Shown piece after piece: positions 1 to 8,029 of a DNA stretch of 32,486 nt. The translations under genes were made by a program, and so were the position numbers. Under the pieces are notes generated by a model, which had not been told where the DNA came from, did no database searches, and saw nothing but the letters and a program-made list of their open reading frames with translations. Position 1 is the stretch's first letter; the number at the start of each line of letters is the position of its first letter. This DNA is from Pseudomonas sp. (lineage in GTDB: Bacteria; Pseudomonadota; Gammaproteobacteria; Pseudomonadales; Pseudomonadaceae): positions 1 through 32,486 of the forward strand of contig NZ_JASLGE010000096.1 of the NCBI RefSeq assembly GCF_030150285.1, given 5' to 3'.

Positions 1-1
1 G

Positions 2-301
2 AGCCTGAGGTGGACCAGCGTCACGGCGGGAGAGCGCCTGTATGGCGACTACCAAGGCACCTGGGGGCTGATCCGGCTACTGGAAGCCGCCCGGATCACC
101 GCTCTGGACGACAGCGACAGCCAGTACCGCATGGTCCTCAACGCCCCGGACGGCCTGGACCTGACCTGGCACTTGCGCACGGAACTGGGCGCAGGGCCGA
201 TGGCGCTACTCGCCCTGCGCGGCTTCACCTTGCCGTCGCAGATATTTCTTGATGAGGGTGCTGCGACACAGCCTTATGCGCAGAACGGGAGGTTTGAATG
301 A
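2..301 (+). CDS. tssM: TssM (IcmF/VasK) C-terminal end, partial
   Basis: This is the last 99 codons of the large inner-membrane T6SS component that joins TssL and TssJ in the trans-envelope complex. The visible part is the periplasmic C-terminal domain. It opens with the family pattern WTSVTAGERLYGDYQGTWGL, then a short beta-rich stretch (VLNAPDGLDLTWHL), and ends with the conserved RGFTLPSQIF segment about 20 residues before the stop. The frame is open to the left edge, so the rest lies outside the window. The stop overlaps the ATG of a short ORF (ATGA at 298-301), and tssA, tssF, tssG, tssJ and tssE follow on the same strand, so the T6SS assignment is firm. Confidence 0.9.
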   Translation, partial: SLRWTSVTAGERLYGDYQGTWGLIRLLEAARITALDDSDSQYRMVLNAPDGLDLTWHLRTELGAGPMALLALRGFTLPSQIFLDEGAATQPYAQNGRFE

Positions 302-441
302 ACCTGCCCCCGTATTGGGCCGTGCATTTCCTGCCCTGTGACGAGGTTCAGGTCACCACGTCCTGCTACGCCTACGGCAGCCCCGAGTACCCGATCAAAA
401 CCTCGTTGCACTTGCCGGAGCCGCCGTCATGTTCGAAGTGA
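298..441 (+). CDS. Unrecognised 47-codon ORF between tssM and tssA, possibly a gene remnant
   Basis: The ATG overlaps the tssM stop as ATGA, a typical sign of translational coupling. The reading frame then ends after 47 codons (MNLPPYWAVHFLPCDEVQVT at the start), and I do not recognise the product. A second short frame, 429-545 (starting MFEVTHAHACVAACLRF), overlaps the tssA start. Reading through from the first frame to the second near position 400 gives a longer continuous polypeptide, which would fit a frameshifted or decayed small T6SS accessory gene. It could equally be non-coding spacer. No signal peptide or known motif is visible. Confidence 0.3.
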   Translation: MNLPPYWAVHFLPCDEVQVTTSCYAYGSPEYPIKTSLHLPEPPSCSK

Positions 442-541
442 CCCATGCCCACGCTTGCGTTGCCGCGTGTTTGCGTTTCAAGGGCACGAGCAGGTTGTTA
501 GCCATCAGAAACACCGCTATCGCACAGCATTGGAGCTTTAG

Positions 542-2128
542 ATGAGCCTCTCTACGTTGATCAACAAGTGCCTGGGCGCGCGGGGTATCTTGCCGTTGAG
601 CCCACAGCACACCGAACGTTGGGCCGCCTGGCTTATGCCCATCCGTGCCGATGCCCCGGTTGGCGAAGACCCGGGTTACGACGATGACTTTCAGCGGATG
701 CGCGAAGAGGTCAATAAACTGTCGGGGGCCGATGCCGATCTGGTGATTCAGTTGGCCGAGACGCTGTTGACCCAGACCTGCAAGGACTTGCGGGTAGGCA
801 CGTATTACCTCTGGGCGCGCTTGCACAAGGACGGCGAGGCCGGGTTGGCTGACGGCCTGGGCCTGCTCGCCGCGCTGGTGGAGCGTTACGCTGGCGAGGT
901 GTTGCCGGTGCGAGCCACCAGTCGCAAGTTGGCGCTGGAGTGGCTGACCAGCAGCAAGGTGCTGGATAGCCTGTCGCGTTATCCGGAGGTGGACACGGGT
1001 GAATCTGAGCGTACGGTGACCGCGCTGGCCTGGCTGGAACAAGGGCTTAGCGCATGGCCCCAGGCGCACCGCCCGGCGCTGGATGCCCTGTATGGCGCGT
1101 TATCGGCCCGTTTGGCGCAATCCGGTGGGGTTGATGCGGTGGTGCCACAGCACAGTGCCAGCCATCTGCCTAACAGCCCGATAACCCCCTCAAGCCTTTC
1201 GCCGATCAAGTCTGGCCGCGATTTGCTGGACAGTGGCCGCGCCTTGGCAGTGTATCTGCGCGAGCAGCCCGAAGGCTGGCTGGCGGCGCACCGCCTGATG
1301 AAGAGCCTGCGTTGGGACACTGTGCATCAGACGCCACCTCAGGACGCCAGCGGTAAAACGCGCCTGGCACCTCCACGCGGCGAGTATCGGGCGCAACTCA
1401 AACGCCTGTATGCGCAGCAGAACTGGACAGCGCTGCTGGAGCAGACCGAGCGCATGTACGCCGAGGGGGTCAACCATTTTTGGCTGGACCTGCAAACGTA
1501 TGCGTACCACGCCTTAAGCAAACAGCCCGCCCCATTGAGTGACTGGGCCGACATCGTCAAGCGAGATCTGGGCATGTTTCTGGACCGTTTGCCGGGCCTG
1601 GAGGCCTTGTACTGGGACGACGGTACGCCGTTCGCTGACGAGACCACGCGGGAATGGATTGCCCAGCAGGTGAGCGGCAATCGTTCACCGCAGTGGTTGC
1701 CCGCGCCGGCACCGGTCTCGACACCCGGCGATGACGACATCCTGTCACTGGAACGTGAGGCCTTGGCGCAGGCGGACAGCGACGGCGTGGAGCAGGCGCT
1801 GGCGTGGTTGGCCGACAGGCCCGGCGTGCACACCGGGCGGCAGCGTTGGCTGTTGCGCCTGCTGATGGCGCGAGTGGCCGAGCAGTATGGCAAGAGCGAT
1901 CTGGCTGTGCACCTGCTGACGGAACTGGATGCCACTGCGCAGTTGCATCGGTTGGCGGATTGGGAGCCAGCGCTGAACTTCGACATCAAGGCCCGCCTGC
2001 TCAAGCTGCTGCGCTTGAAATTTCAACGCAATGATGCCGACAAACCGACCCTCGCCCGGCACATGGACGCGTTGCTGGCAGCGCTGGTGGCCATTGACCC
2101 GGTACGCGCTGCAGTGCTTTGCAGCTAA
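542..2128 (+). CDS. tssA: TssA-type T6SS protein (ImpA N-terminal domain, VasJ/VCA0119-like)
   Basis: TssA proteins bind the baseplate and sheath and guide tail assembly in the cytoplasm. This 528-residue protein has an ImpA-type N-terminal domain at about residues 35-140, including PVGEDPGYDDDFQRMREEV and the patterns DLRVGTYYLWARLHKDG and GLADGLGLLAALVE. A low-complexity linker follows at about 195-225, then a long C-terminal part with EQPEGWLAAHRLMKSLRWD and the WLDLQTYAYHAL pattern seen in VCA0119-like TssA proteins. The length fits that class. The ATG at 542 lies in the cramped junction after the short upstream ORF, and the stop is 23 bases before the likely tssF start. A second ImpA-domain protein closes the operon at 5967, so the two should not be confused. 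Confidence 0.88.
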   Translation: MSLSTLINKCLGARGILPLSPQHTERWAAWLMPIRADAPVGEDPGYDDDFQRMREEVNKLSGADADLVIQLAETLLTQTCKDLRVGTYYLWARLHKDGEAGLADGLGLLAALVERYAGEVLPVRATSRKLALEWLTSSKVLDSLSRYPEVDTGESERTVTALAWLEQGLSAWPQAHRPALDALYGALSARLAQSGGVDAVVPQHSASHLPNSPITPSSLSPIKSGRDLLDSGRALAVYLREQPEGWLAAHRLMKSLRWDTVHQTPPQDASGKTRLAPPRGEYRAQLKRLYAQQNWTALLEQTERMYAEGVNHFWLDLQTYAYHALSKQPAPLSDWADIVKRDLGMFLDRLPGLEALYWDDGTPFADETTREWIAQQVSGNRSPQWLPAPAPVSTPGDDDILSLEREALAQADSDGVEQALAWLADRPGVHTGRQRWLLRLLMARVAEQYGKSDLAVHLLTELDATAQLHRLADWEPALNFDIKARLLKLLRLKFQRNDADKPTLARHMDALLAALVAIDPVRAAVLCS

Positions 2129-2151
2129 CCCTTCACTATCAGGATTTATCT

Positions 2152-3921
2152 TTGAGCATGGACAACCTGACACTGCGTTATTACGACGCCGAAATGCGCT
2201 ATCTGCGCGAAGCCGGTAAGGAGTTTGCAGACGCTTTCCCGGATCGAGCGGCCCAGTTGAACCTGGACAAGCCGGGGGCACATGACCCCTACGTGGAGCG
2301 CCTGTTCGAGGGCTTTGCCTTTTTGATGGGGCGCCTGCGCGAAAAGCTCGACGATGACCTGCCGGAGATGACCGAGGGGCTGGTCAGTTTGCTGTGGCCG
2401 CATTACCTGCGCACCATTCCTTCGCTCTCCATCATCGAACTGGTGCCGGAATTGGCACAGATGAAGGGCAGTGAGTCGATCGAGCAAGGCTTTGAAGTGC
2501 TGTCGCAACCGATCGGGCCGCAACGCACACGCTGCCGTTACACCACCACTCAAGCGCTGACACTGCAACCGCTGGCCCTGGAAACGGTGCACGTCGCCCA
2601 TGAGCCCGACGGTCGCTCGGTGCTGCGCCTGCGCTTTGCCTGCGGCGCGTTGACGGACTGGTCCAAGATCGACCTGAGCCGATTGCCGTTGTACCTGAAT
2701 GCCGATGCCCCCTTGGCCAGTGCCTTGCATCAGGCACTGACGCTTAATGCGCAAGCGGTGTACGCCCGTTTGCCGGGGACGTTGGACCGCGCACCGCTGC
2801 AGGCTTGTTTCTCGCCCAAGGGATTTGCGGATGAGGACCGTCTGTGGCCCAAAGGGGACAGTGCCTTCAGTGGCTATCAGTTGCTGCTGGAGTACTTCAC
2901 CTTCCGCGAAAAATTTATGTTCGTGACCTTGTGCGGGTTGGAGCATCTGAACCTCGCCCCTGGCATGGAAGGCTTTGAGCTGGACGTGGTGCTGAGCGAA
3001 GCGTGGCCTCATGAGTTTGGTTTGAGTGCTGATCACCTTCGCCTGCATGCGGTGCCGGTAATCAATCTGTTCCCGCTGGAAGCGGATCCGCTGGCCCTTA
3101 CCCCGTTACAGACCGATTACCTGTTGCGGCCCATGCGCCTGCAAGACGGGCACCTTGAAATCTATTCGGTGGACCAAGTCACGTCTTCAAAAAACGCAGA
3201 GCGCCACGACTACGTGCCCTTCACCAGTTTTCGCCACAAGGGCGGCATGCTGCGCGACGAAGCCCCCGAACGTTACTTTCATACGCGGTTAAAGCGCGGT
3301 GCCAATGGCCTGCACGACACTTGGCTGATCCTGGGGGGCGAGGGGTTTGACGTGGATCAGTTGCGCGTCAGCGAAAGCCTGTCGTTGCGGTTGACCGGCA
3401 CCCATGGGCAACTGCCGCGCAAGGCGCTGCAAAGCACCCTGCTGGACACCGTGGTGCAATCCACCCAGGCCGGTTTGCGGGTGCGCAATCTGACCGCACC
3501 GACCTTGCCGTGCTACCCGCCAAACCGTGACCGCTTTCATTGGCGCGTGCTCAGCCACTTGGGCTCCAACTTTCTGCCGATGCTCGACAGCGCCGAGGTG
3601 TTGCGCGGCACCCTGGCGCTGTACGACTGGACCGGCAGTGAGCTGAACCGCCGGCGCCTGGAAGCCATCGTCGAGGTTCGTCACCACCTGATTCAGCGCT
3701 TTGAGAAGGGCTTTCTGCTGCGCGGGGTGGATATCGAAGTCACCCTGGATGCCAATGGTTTTTCGGGGGAGGGCGACATCAGTCTGTTTGGCGAGATGCT
3801 CAATCGCTTCTTCACCCTGTATGCCGACATTCATCTGTTCAACCAGCTCACGCTGATCCTGCAACCTACTGGAAAGTGCCTGCGATGGAACGAGAACCAC
3901 AGTCAGCGTATACCCGGCTAA
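2152..3921 (+). CDS. tssF: TssF, T6SS baseplate subunit
   Basis: TssF forms the baseplate wedge with TssG, TssE and TssK. The N-terminus, LTLRYYDAEMRYLREAGKEF, is the family hallmark. It is followed by the conserved DPYVERLFEGFAFLMGRLREK and the PHYLRTIPSLSI region. The C-terminal part has the LNRFFTLYADIHLFNQLTL pattern, and the total of about 589 residues is normal. The start is ambiguous: AGGA at 2141-2144 is 7 bases from an in-frame TTG (2152) but 13 bases from the ATG at 2158, so I favour TTG, with ATG as the alternative. The end overlaps the start of tssG by 37 bases. Confidence 0.92.
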   Translation: MSMDNLTLRYYDAEMRYLREAGKEFADAFPDRAAQLNLDKPGAHDPYVERLFEGFAFLMGRLREKLDDDLPEMTEGLVSLLWPHYLRTIPSLSIIELVPELAQMKGSESIEQGFEVLSQPIGPQRTRCRYTTTQALTLQPLALETVHVAHEPDGRSVLRLRFACGALTDWSKIDLSRLPLYLNADAPLASALHQALTLNAQAVYARLPGTLDRAPLQACFSPKGFADEDRLWPKGDSAFSGYQLLLEYFTFREKFMFVTLCGLEHLNLAPGMEGFELDVVLSEAWPHEFGLSADHLRLHAVPVINLFPLEADPLALTPLQTDYLLRPMRLQDGHLEIYSVDQVTSSKNAERHDYVPFTSFRHKGGMLRDEAPERYFHTRLKRGANGLHDTWLILGGEGFDVDQLRVSESLSLRLTGTHGQLPRKALQSTLLDTVVQSTQAGLRVRNLTAPTLPCYPPNRDRFHWRVLSHLGSNFLPMLDSAEVLRGTLALYDWTGSELNRRRLEAIVEVRHHLIQRFEKGFLLRGVDIEVTLDANGFSGEGDISLFGEMLNRFFTLYADIHLFNQLTLILQPTGKCLRWNENHSQRIPG

Positions 3922-4982
3922 AGGCCAGCGGCTTGCTGGCCGCCCTGGAAGGCGAGGTGGCTGAGGGCAACCTGTACCGCATCTGCCAACTGCTGGAACA
4001 GGCGTTGCCCGATCATCCGCCGCTGGGCAGTACGGCGCACCCAGGCGATGACCCGGTGCGTTTTCGGCCGGACCCGGGCATGGGGTTTCCCTCCAGCGAG
4101 CTAAGGGCGATTGAAACCGATGCGCTTCATCCGCAGCGTCCAGCCACGGTGCGTACTCGCCTGCTCGGGCTGTACGGGGTTGATTCGCCGTTGCCGACGG
4201 TCTACCTGGACGACATCGCCCAGCGGCGCGAAGGGCATGAAGCGTTGGAGGCCTTCCTCGACATGTTCAACCACCGCATCTTTACCCAGTTCTACCGCAT
4301 CTGGCGCAAGTATTCGTACCCGGCCACGTTTGAAGCGGGTGCAACGGATGCAACCTCACAGTGCTTGCTGGGGTTGATTGGCCTTGGCATTCCCGGCACC
4401 GCCAAACAAATAGCCACGCCGGTCTCGCGCTTTCTGGCGCTGCTCAGTGTGATGCGCCTGCCCACCCGCAACGCCGAAGGCGTGATGGCGCTGGTCAAGC
4501 TGCTGGCCCCCCATACACAGGCGAAGGTCACGGCCCATTGGCCGCAGCACATTCCCTTGGCGCAACCGGCCAGTCTGTCCAGCCGCCAGCCAGTGAGTTT
4601 GTCTCAGGGCACGCCCTTGGGCAGTGTCGGGCACGACGCCAACAGCCAGTTGCACCTGAGCCTGTTCACCCAAGATCCGCAAGAGGCTCGTGGCTGGTTG
4701 CCGGGCGGCGCATTACACAGCGATCTGCGGGTGCTGTTGCGGGTGTACCTGGGCTGGCGTTGCACCGCGAAACTGCAGTTGTCGCTGCCGGTGCGCGAAT
4801 TGCCCATTCCAGTGCTCGGAGGCGCACCGGTGCTCTTGGGCATGACCGGTGTCCTTGGCTTGGGCAGTGACACTTGGCCCGTTGGCGCACACGACACCCT
4901 CACGATTAACCTGGGCCGCTATCAAGGCCTGCAACCCAACCCTCATCACCGGGAGATACAGCATGTCGCGTACCGTTTGTAA
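3885..4982 (+). CDS. tssG: TssG, T6SS baseplate subunit
   Basis: TssG pairs with TssF in the baseplate. Family signs are the short N-terminal helix with NLYRICQLLEQ, the FRPDPGMGFPSSELRAIE segment, the GLYGVDSPLPTVYLDDI region and the strongly conserved block FLDMFNHRIFTQFYRIWRKY. The protein is 365 residues, in the usual range. The ATG at 3885 is chosen because GGAA at 3871-3874 is correctly placed and the N-terminus then matches the family. A GTG at 3876 is a poorer option. It overlaps tssF upstream by 37 bases and tssJ downstream by 20, so translation of the three is probably coupled. Confidence 0.92.
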   Translation: MEREPQSAYTRLKASGLLAALEGEVAEGNLYRICQLLEQALPDHPPLGSTAHPGDDPVRFRPDPGMGFPSSELRAIETDALHPQRPATVRTRLLGLYGVDSPLPTVYLDDIAQRREGHEALEAFLDMFNHRIFTQFYRIWRKYSYPATFEAGATDATSQCLLGLIGLGIPGTAKQIATPVSRFLALLSVMRLPTRNAEGVMALVKLLAPHTQAKVTAHWPQHIPLAQPASLSSRQPVSLSQGTPLGSVGHDANSQLHLSLFTQDPQEARGWLPGGALHSDLRVLLRVYLGWRCTAKLQLSLPVRELPIPVLGGAPVLLGMTGVLGLGSDTWPVGAHDTLTINLGRYQGLQPNPHHREIQHVAYRL

Positions 4983-5499
4983 TGCATTGATGTTGGCCGC
5001 GCTCGTTTCACTGCTGGGTGGCTGCGGGCTAAGCCAGACCGTCGCCGATGCCACCACCTCAACGGCCAGGGCGATGTTCTACAAGCAGGTGAACAGCCTG
5101 CACCTGGACTTCAGTGGTCGGGCGGCGATCAACACCGACACCACGGACATGAGCGAGATGTCGGCAGCGACCTTGGTGCGGGTGTACCAATTGCGCGATG
5201 GAAAAGTGCTGGAGAAGGCCAGCTACGACAGCGTGTTGAGCGACGATGAACGTCTGTTGAACACCGACCTGCTGGCTCAACAAACCGTGGTGGTGAAGCC
5301 CGGTGAAGGTGCCCAAGTGAATGTCCCTCTGCACAAGGACGCTGATTGTGTCGCGGTGGTGGCGTTGTTTCGTGAACCTGATACCCAGCGCAAGACGTGG
5401 CGTGTGTTGCTGACACGGGATGACCTGGACCCGGACCGAGCGCGCGTCATCGAACTGGGGGACAACCAACTGACCTTGCGCCCGCTGGCGCAGGACTAG
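4963..5499 (+). CDS. tssJ: TssJ, T6SS outer-membrane lipoprotein
   Basis: TssJ is the outer-membrane lipoprotein that anchors TssM. The 178-residue product begins with a lipoprotein signal peptide: a hydrophobic stretch from about residue 8 and the lipobox LGGC with the acylated cysteine at position 21. The mature part carries the pattern VRVYQLRDGKVLEKASYDSV and the KTWRVLLTRDDLD region, with a beta-sandwich look typical of the family. GGGAG seven bases before the ATG at 4963 supports this start over longer in-frame options, which would bury the signal peptide. It overlaps the tssG end and is followed by tssE after 3 bases. Confidence 0.9.
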   Translation: MSRTVCNALMLAALVSLLGGCGLSQTVADATTSTARAMFYKQVNSLHLDFSGRAAINTDTTDMSEMSAATLVRVYQLRDGKVLEKASYDSVLSDDERLLNTDLLAQQTVVVKPGEGAQVNVPLHKDADCVAVVALFREPDTQRKTWRVLLTRDDLDPDRARVIELGDNQLTLRPLAQD

Positions 5500-5502
5500 G
5501 CC

Positions 5503-5943
5503 ATGAGCGAACTCAACCCTTCACTCTACGAAATGCTGTTGCAGAACTTTGATGGCGAGCTGGAGCTGTACCGGGTCAGCGAAGCCGATCAACTCACCTT
5601 GTCCGTGCTGGACAACCTGCAACGCATTCTCAATAGCCGCGCTGGCACGCTTAGTCATCTGCCCGACTATGGCCTGCCGGACATGGGCCTGATCCTGCAA
5701 GGCCTGCCCGCCACCGCCCATGACTTGATGAACACCTTGGTCAACACCTTGCTCAAGTACGAGCCGCGCCTGGCGGCGGTGAACATCGAACTGCTGCCGC
5801 AGGCGCTGCCGGGCCATCTGGACTATGCCCTGGATGTGGAACTGAAGGGAGGCGAGCACATGAGCTTCGGCACCACCCTGGCACCCGAGGGCAAAGTGTT
5901 GGTGCGTCACCTGAAGCGACAGCATTACCTGTCGCAGCCGTAA
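5503..5943 (+). CDS. tssE: TssE, gp25-like T6SS baseplate protein
   Basis: TssE is the gp25-like baseplate protein that helps start sheath polymerisation. The 146-residue product has the gp25/IraD fold signature: a helical start (YEMLLQNFDGE), then ILNSRAGTLSHLPDYGLPDM, which is the conserved R.G...H.P.YGLPD pattern, and then LLKYEPRLAAVNIE leading into the C-terminal strands. Length is normal for the family. It starts 3 bases after tssJ and ends 23 bases before the next gene, inside the same operon. Confidence 0.9.
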   Translation: MSELNPSLYEMLLQNFDGELELYRVSEADQLTLSVLDNLQRILNSRAGTLSHLPDYGLPDMGLILQGLPATAHDLMNTLVNTLLKYEPRLAAVNIELLPQALPGHLDYALDVELKGGEHMSFGTTLAPEGKVLVRHLKRQHYLSQP

Positions 5944-5966
5944 ACCTGTAAGGGATGGGAAGTTGA

Positions 5967-7109
5967 ATGACGTCGTTGTTTGAAATGCGCATTCGGGTGG
6001 GCGGTGATCCGCGAACCTTCGCTGAATTTACGGCGCTGCACGATGAACTGGGCAAACTCAGCCACCCGGCCTGCCCGGATGTGAACTGGGCTCAGGTCGA
6101 AGCGTTGTGCCTGGCCTTGTTTCATAAAAACGGAGCCGACCTACAAACAGTGGCCTTCTTTGCACTGTCTCGCAGCCAGCGCTTTGGCCTGGAAGGCATG
6201 ACGCAGGGGGTGGCGCTGATCGAGTCGCTGGGCGCGGAGTGGTCGTCGTTGTGGCCACCCAAGGTCGCTGTGCGCCTGGATATTCTGAGCGGGTTGTTCG
6301 CCCGGTTGCAGGTGTTGCTGCGCAGTCTGGACATTACACCGTGGAGCCTGCCGGCATTGCAGGAACTGGATGCCGGGTTGGAACGTTTGAACGAACAGTT
6401 GAACCGTCACGCCCCGGCACCTTTGCTCACACTGCTGACGCTGCGTCAGCACGTCGCCGGATTGCTGAAGCGCGGGCAACGTGAGCGTATGCCGCACTCA
6501 CCGGTGGCCCTGTCGACGCGCAGCGCGGAGCCTGGTGTGGTAATGCCTGTGGTGATCTTGCCGGCAGCTCCCATGCCTGACCTGTCAGTGTTCGAGCTGA
6601 AAGCCAAACGGCGTCGCAGGGCGCTGTGGCTGCTGGCCGTAGTGACCAGCGGCCTGCTGGCCAGTGGGTTTGGCTGGCAGCAGTGGCGGTTTCATCAGGC
6701 GCGTGAGCGGGTACTGCCGGATCCCGTGCACCTGGACAGCCTGTCGCTGTTCGATGCCGGCAGTGCCGAACTCAAACCGAGCTCGAACAAGGTGCTGATC
6801 AATGCGCTGGTCGGTATCAAGGCCCGGCCTGGCTGGCTGATTGTGATCGCCGGGCATGCCGATGCCTCCGGTGAGGCTGAACAAAACCTGCGCCTGTCAC
6901 ACGCCCGTGCCTCGGCCGTACGTGACTGGATGCAGCGTATGGGCGATATCGCTGACAGTTGCTTCGCCGTTCAAGGGCTGGCGGCCAGTCAACCGGTTGC
7001 CAGCAACGACAACGAGCCGGGCCGTATCGCCAACCGCCGTGTGGACATCCACCTCGTTCCTCAAGTGGGGGCGTGTGGGCAGCCCGTCATGGGTGTCGAG
7101 AATGGATAG
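5967..7109 (+). CDS. ImpA-like N-domain / one membrane helix / OmpA-like C-domain T6SS protein
   Basis: This 380-residue protein joins two T6SS-related modules. Residues about 8-97 resemble the ImpA-related N-terminal domain (PDVNWAQVEALCLALF, GADLQTVAFFALSRSQRFG, SLWPPK). A charged KAKRRRR precedes a single hydrophobic helix at about 219-237. Residues about 256-365 are an OmpA-like peptidoglycan-binding domain with GHADASG, NLRLSHARASAVRDW and NRRVDIHLVP; the Asp of GHAD and the Arg of NRRVD are the expected diaminopimelate-contact positions. The positive-inside pattern puts the ImpA part in the cytoplasm and the OmpA part in the periplasm. A likely role is anchoring the machine to the cell wall, as TagL-type or OmpA-extended TssL proteins do; this is inference. 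AGGGATGGGAAG precedes the ATG, and the gene closes the operon. Confidence 0.8.
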   Translation: MTSLFEMRIRVGGDPRTFAEFTALHDELGKLSHPACPDVNWAQVEALCLALFHKNGADLQTVAFFALSRSQRFGLEGMTQGVALIESLGAEWSSLWPPKVAVRLDILSGLFARLQVLLRSLDITPWSLPALQELDAGLERLNEQLNRHAPAPLLTLLTLRQHVAGLLKRGQRERMPHSPVALSTRSAEPGVVMPVVILPAAPMPDLSVFELKAKRRRRALWLLAVVTSGLLASGFGWQQWRFHQARERVLPDPVHLDSLSLFDAGSAELKPSSNKVLINALVGIKARPGWLIVIAGHADASGEAEQNLRLSHARASAVRDWMQRMGDIADSCFAVQGLAASQPVASNDNEPGRIANRRVDIHLVPQVGACGQPVMGVENG

Positions 7110-7141
7110 TTGCACGCCTGTACAGCGTCGTGCTGTCCGGG

Positions 7142-7165
7142 CAGCGCAAGCGCGCTGTTTGTTTG
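7142..7165 (+). terminator. Hairpin terminator candidate after the T6SS operon
   Basis: A perfect six-base stem (CAGCGC at 7142-7147, GCGCTG at 7152-7157) with a four-base loop is followed by TTTGTTTG. It lies 33 bases after the last T6SS gene and 112 bases before the ABC exporter genes, so it could separate the two units. The stem is short and the T-tract is interrupted. Confidence 0.45.
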
Positions 7166-7276
7166 AGTGTATTGGTTATGTTATATCGTGGCTTTGATGG
7201 TGGGTTCATTGCATTGAGACGGTGCATGCCTTCCGTTCCACAACCAATGCATGGCAAGACAGGACTCAAAGAGACG

Positions 7277-8029
7277 ATGGGAAATGAAACAAACGGAGCC
7301 GCCAGCGCGCCTGGCAGCCTGCTCGAGGCCAAAGCGGTATGCGCCGGGTATGGCGGCAAGCCCCTGCTCAATGGGCTGGATCTGACGGTTCGTGCGGGCG
7401 AAATCTACGCACTGCTGGGGGCCAACGGTGCGGGTAAAACCACCACGCTGAGCCTGTTTCTGGGTTTTATAGTGCCTTTATCCGGCCAGGTGCGTGTCGC
7501 GTCGATCGACCCGGCCACCCAGGCTGCCGAAGCCCGTCGCCATCTGGCCTATATTCCCGAAAACGTTGCGCTGTACGAGCACCTGACCGCGCGCGAAAAT
7601 GTCGCCTATCTACTGGACCTGGCGGGGCAGCGCGAAACCGCTGATGCCATCGGCCAAGCGCTGATGGCGGCCGGGCTGGCGGTGCCCGCATTCGATCGCA
7701 GGGTCTCGGGTTTTTCCAAGGGGATGCGCCAGAAGGTAGCAATCGCCTTGGCCCTTATGCGCAAAGTGCCGGTATTGCTGCTGGATGAGCCGACCTCGGG
7801 GTTGGACCCGCAGGCGACCGCTGATTTCAACCAGCTATTGGGGCTGCTGCGCGCGCGCAATGTGGCGGTTCTGATGGTCACGCATGACCTGCTCAGTGCC
7901 GCTGATATGGCCGACCGCATCGGGTTTCTCGATGGCGGGCGTTTAATTGAAGAAGTGATCGCCTCGGGGGACGAGCGTTTTGACGTTCGCGCTCTGCACC
8001 GCCGCTATGCGGCCAAGGTGGCCGTATGA
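7277..8029 (+). CDS. ABC exporter ATP-binding protein
   Basis: This is the ATPase subunit of a membrane exporter, 250 residues. It has Walker A GANGAGKTT at 48-56, signature FSKGMRQKVAIAL, Walker B VLLLDEPTSGLD and the switch histidine in VTHDL, so it should be catalytically competent. The class (KGMRQ signature, Gln-poor Q-loop AYIPEN) fits ABC-2 type exporters such as NosF/CcmA relatives. I chose the ATG at 7277; an upstream ATG in frame near 7247 is possible, and neither has a strong ribosome site. The stop overlaps the first permease ATG (ATGA at 8026-8029), so the three genes form one operon. Confidence 0.85.
   Translation: MGNETNGAASAPGSLLEAKAVCAGYGGKPLLNGLDLTVRAGEIYALLGANGAGKTTTLSLFLGFIVPLSGQVRVASIDPATQAAEARRHLAYIPENVALYEHLTARENVAYLLDLAGQRETADAIGQALMAAGLAVPAFDRRVSGFSKGMRQKVAIALALMRKVPVLLLDEPTSGLDPQATADFNQLLGLLRARNVAVLMVTHDLLSAADMADRIGFLDGGRLIEEVIASGDERFDVRALHRRYAAKVAV

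Noticed and set aside
2146..3048. 300-codon open frame on the minus strand inside tssF
   Set aside because: It is fully antisense to a clearly coding gene, is rich in Gln, Arg and His as expected of GC-rich shadow frames, and has no recognisable motif.
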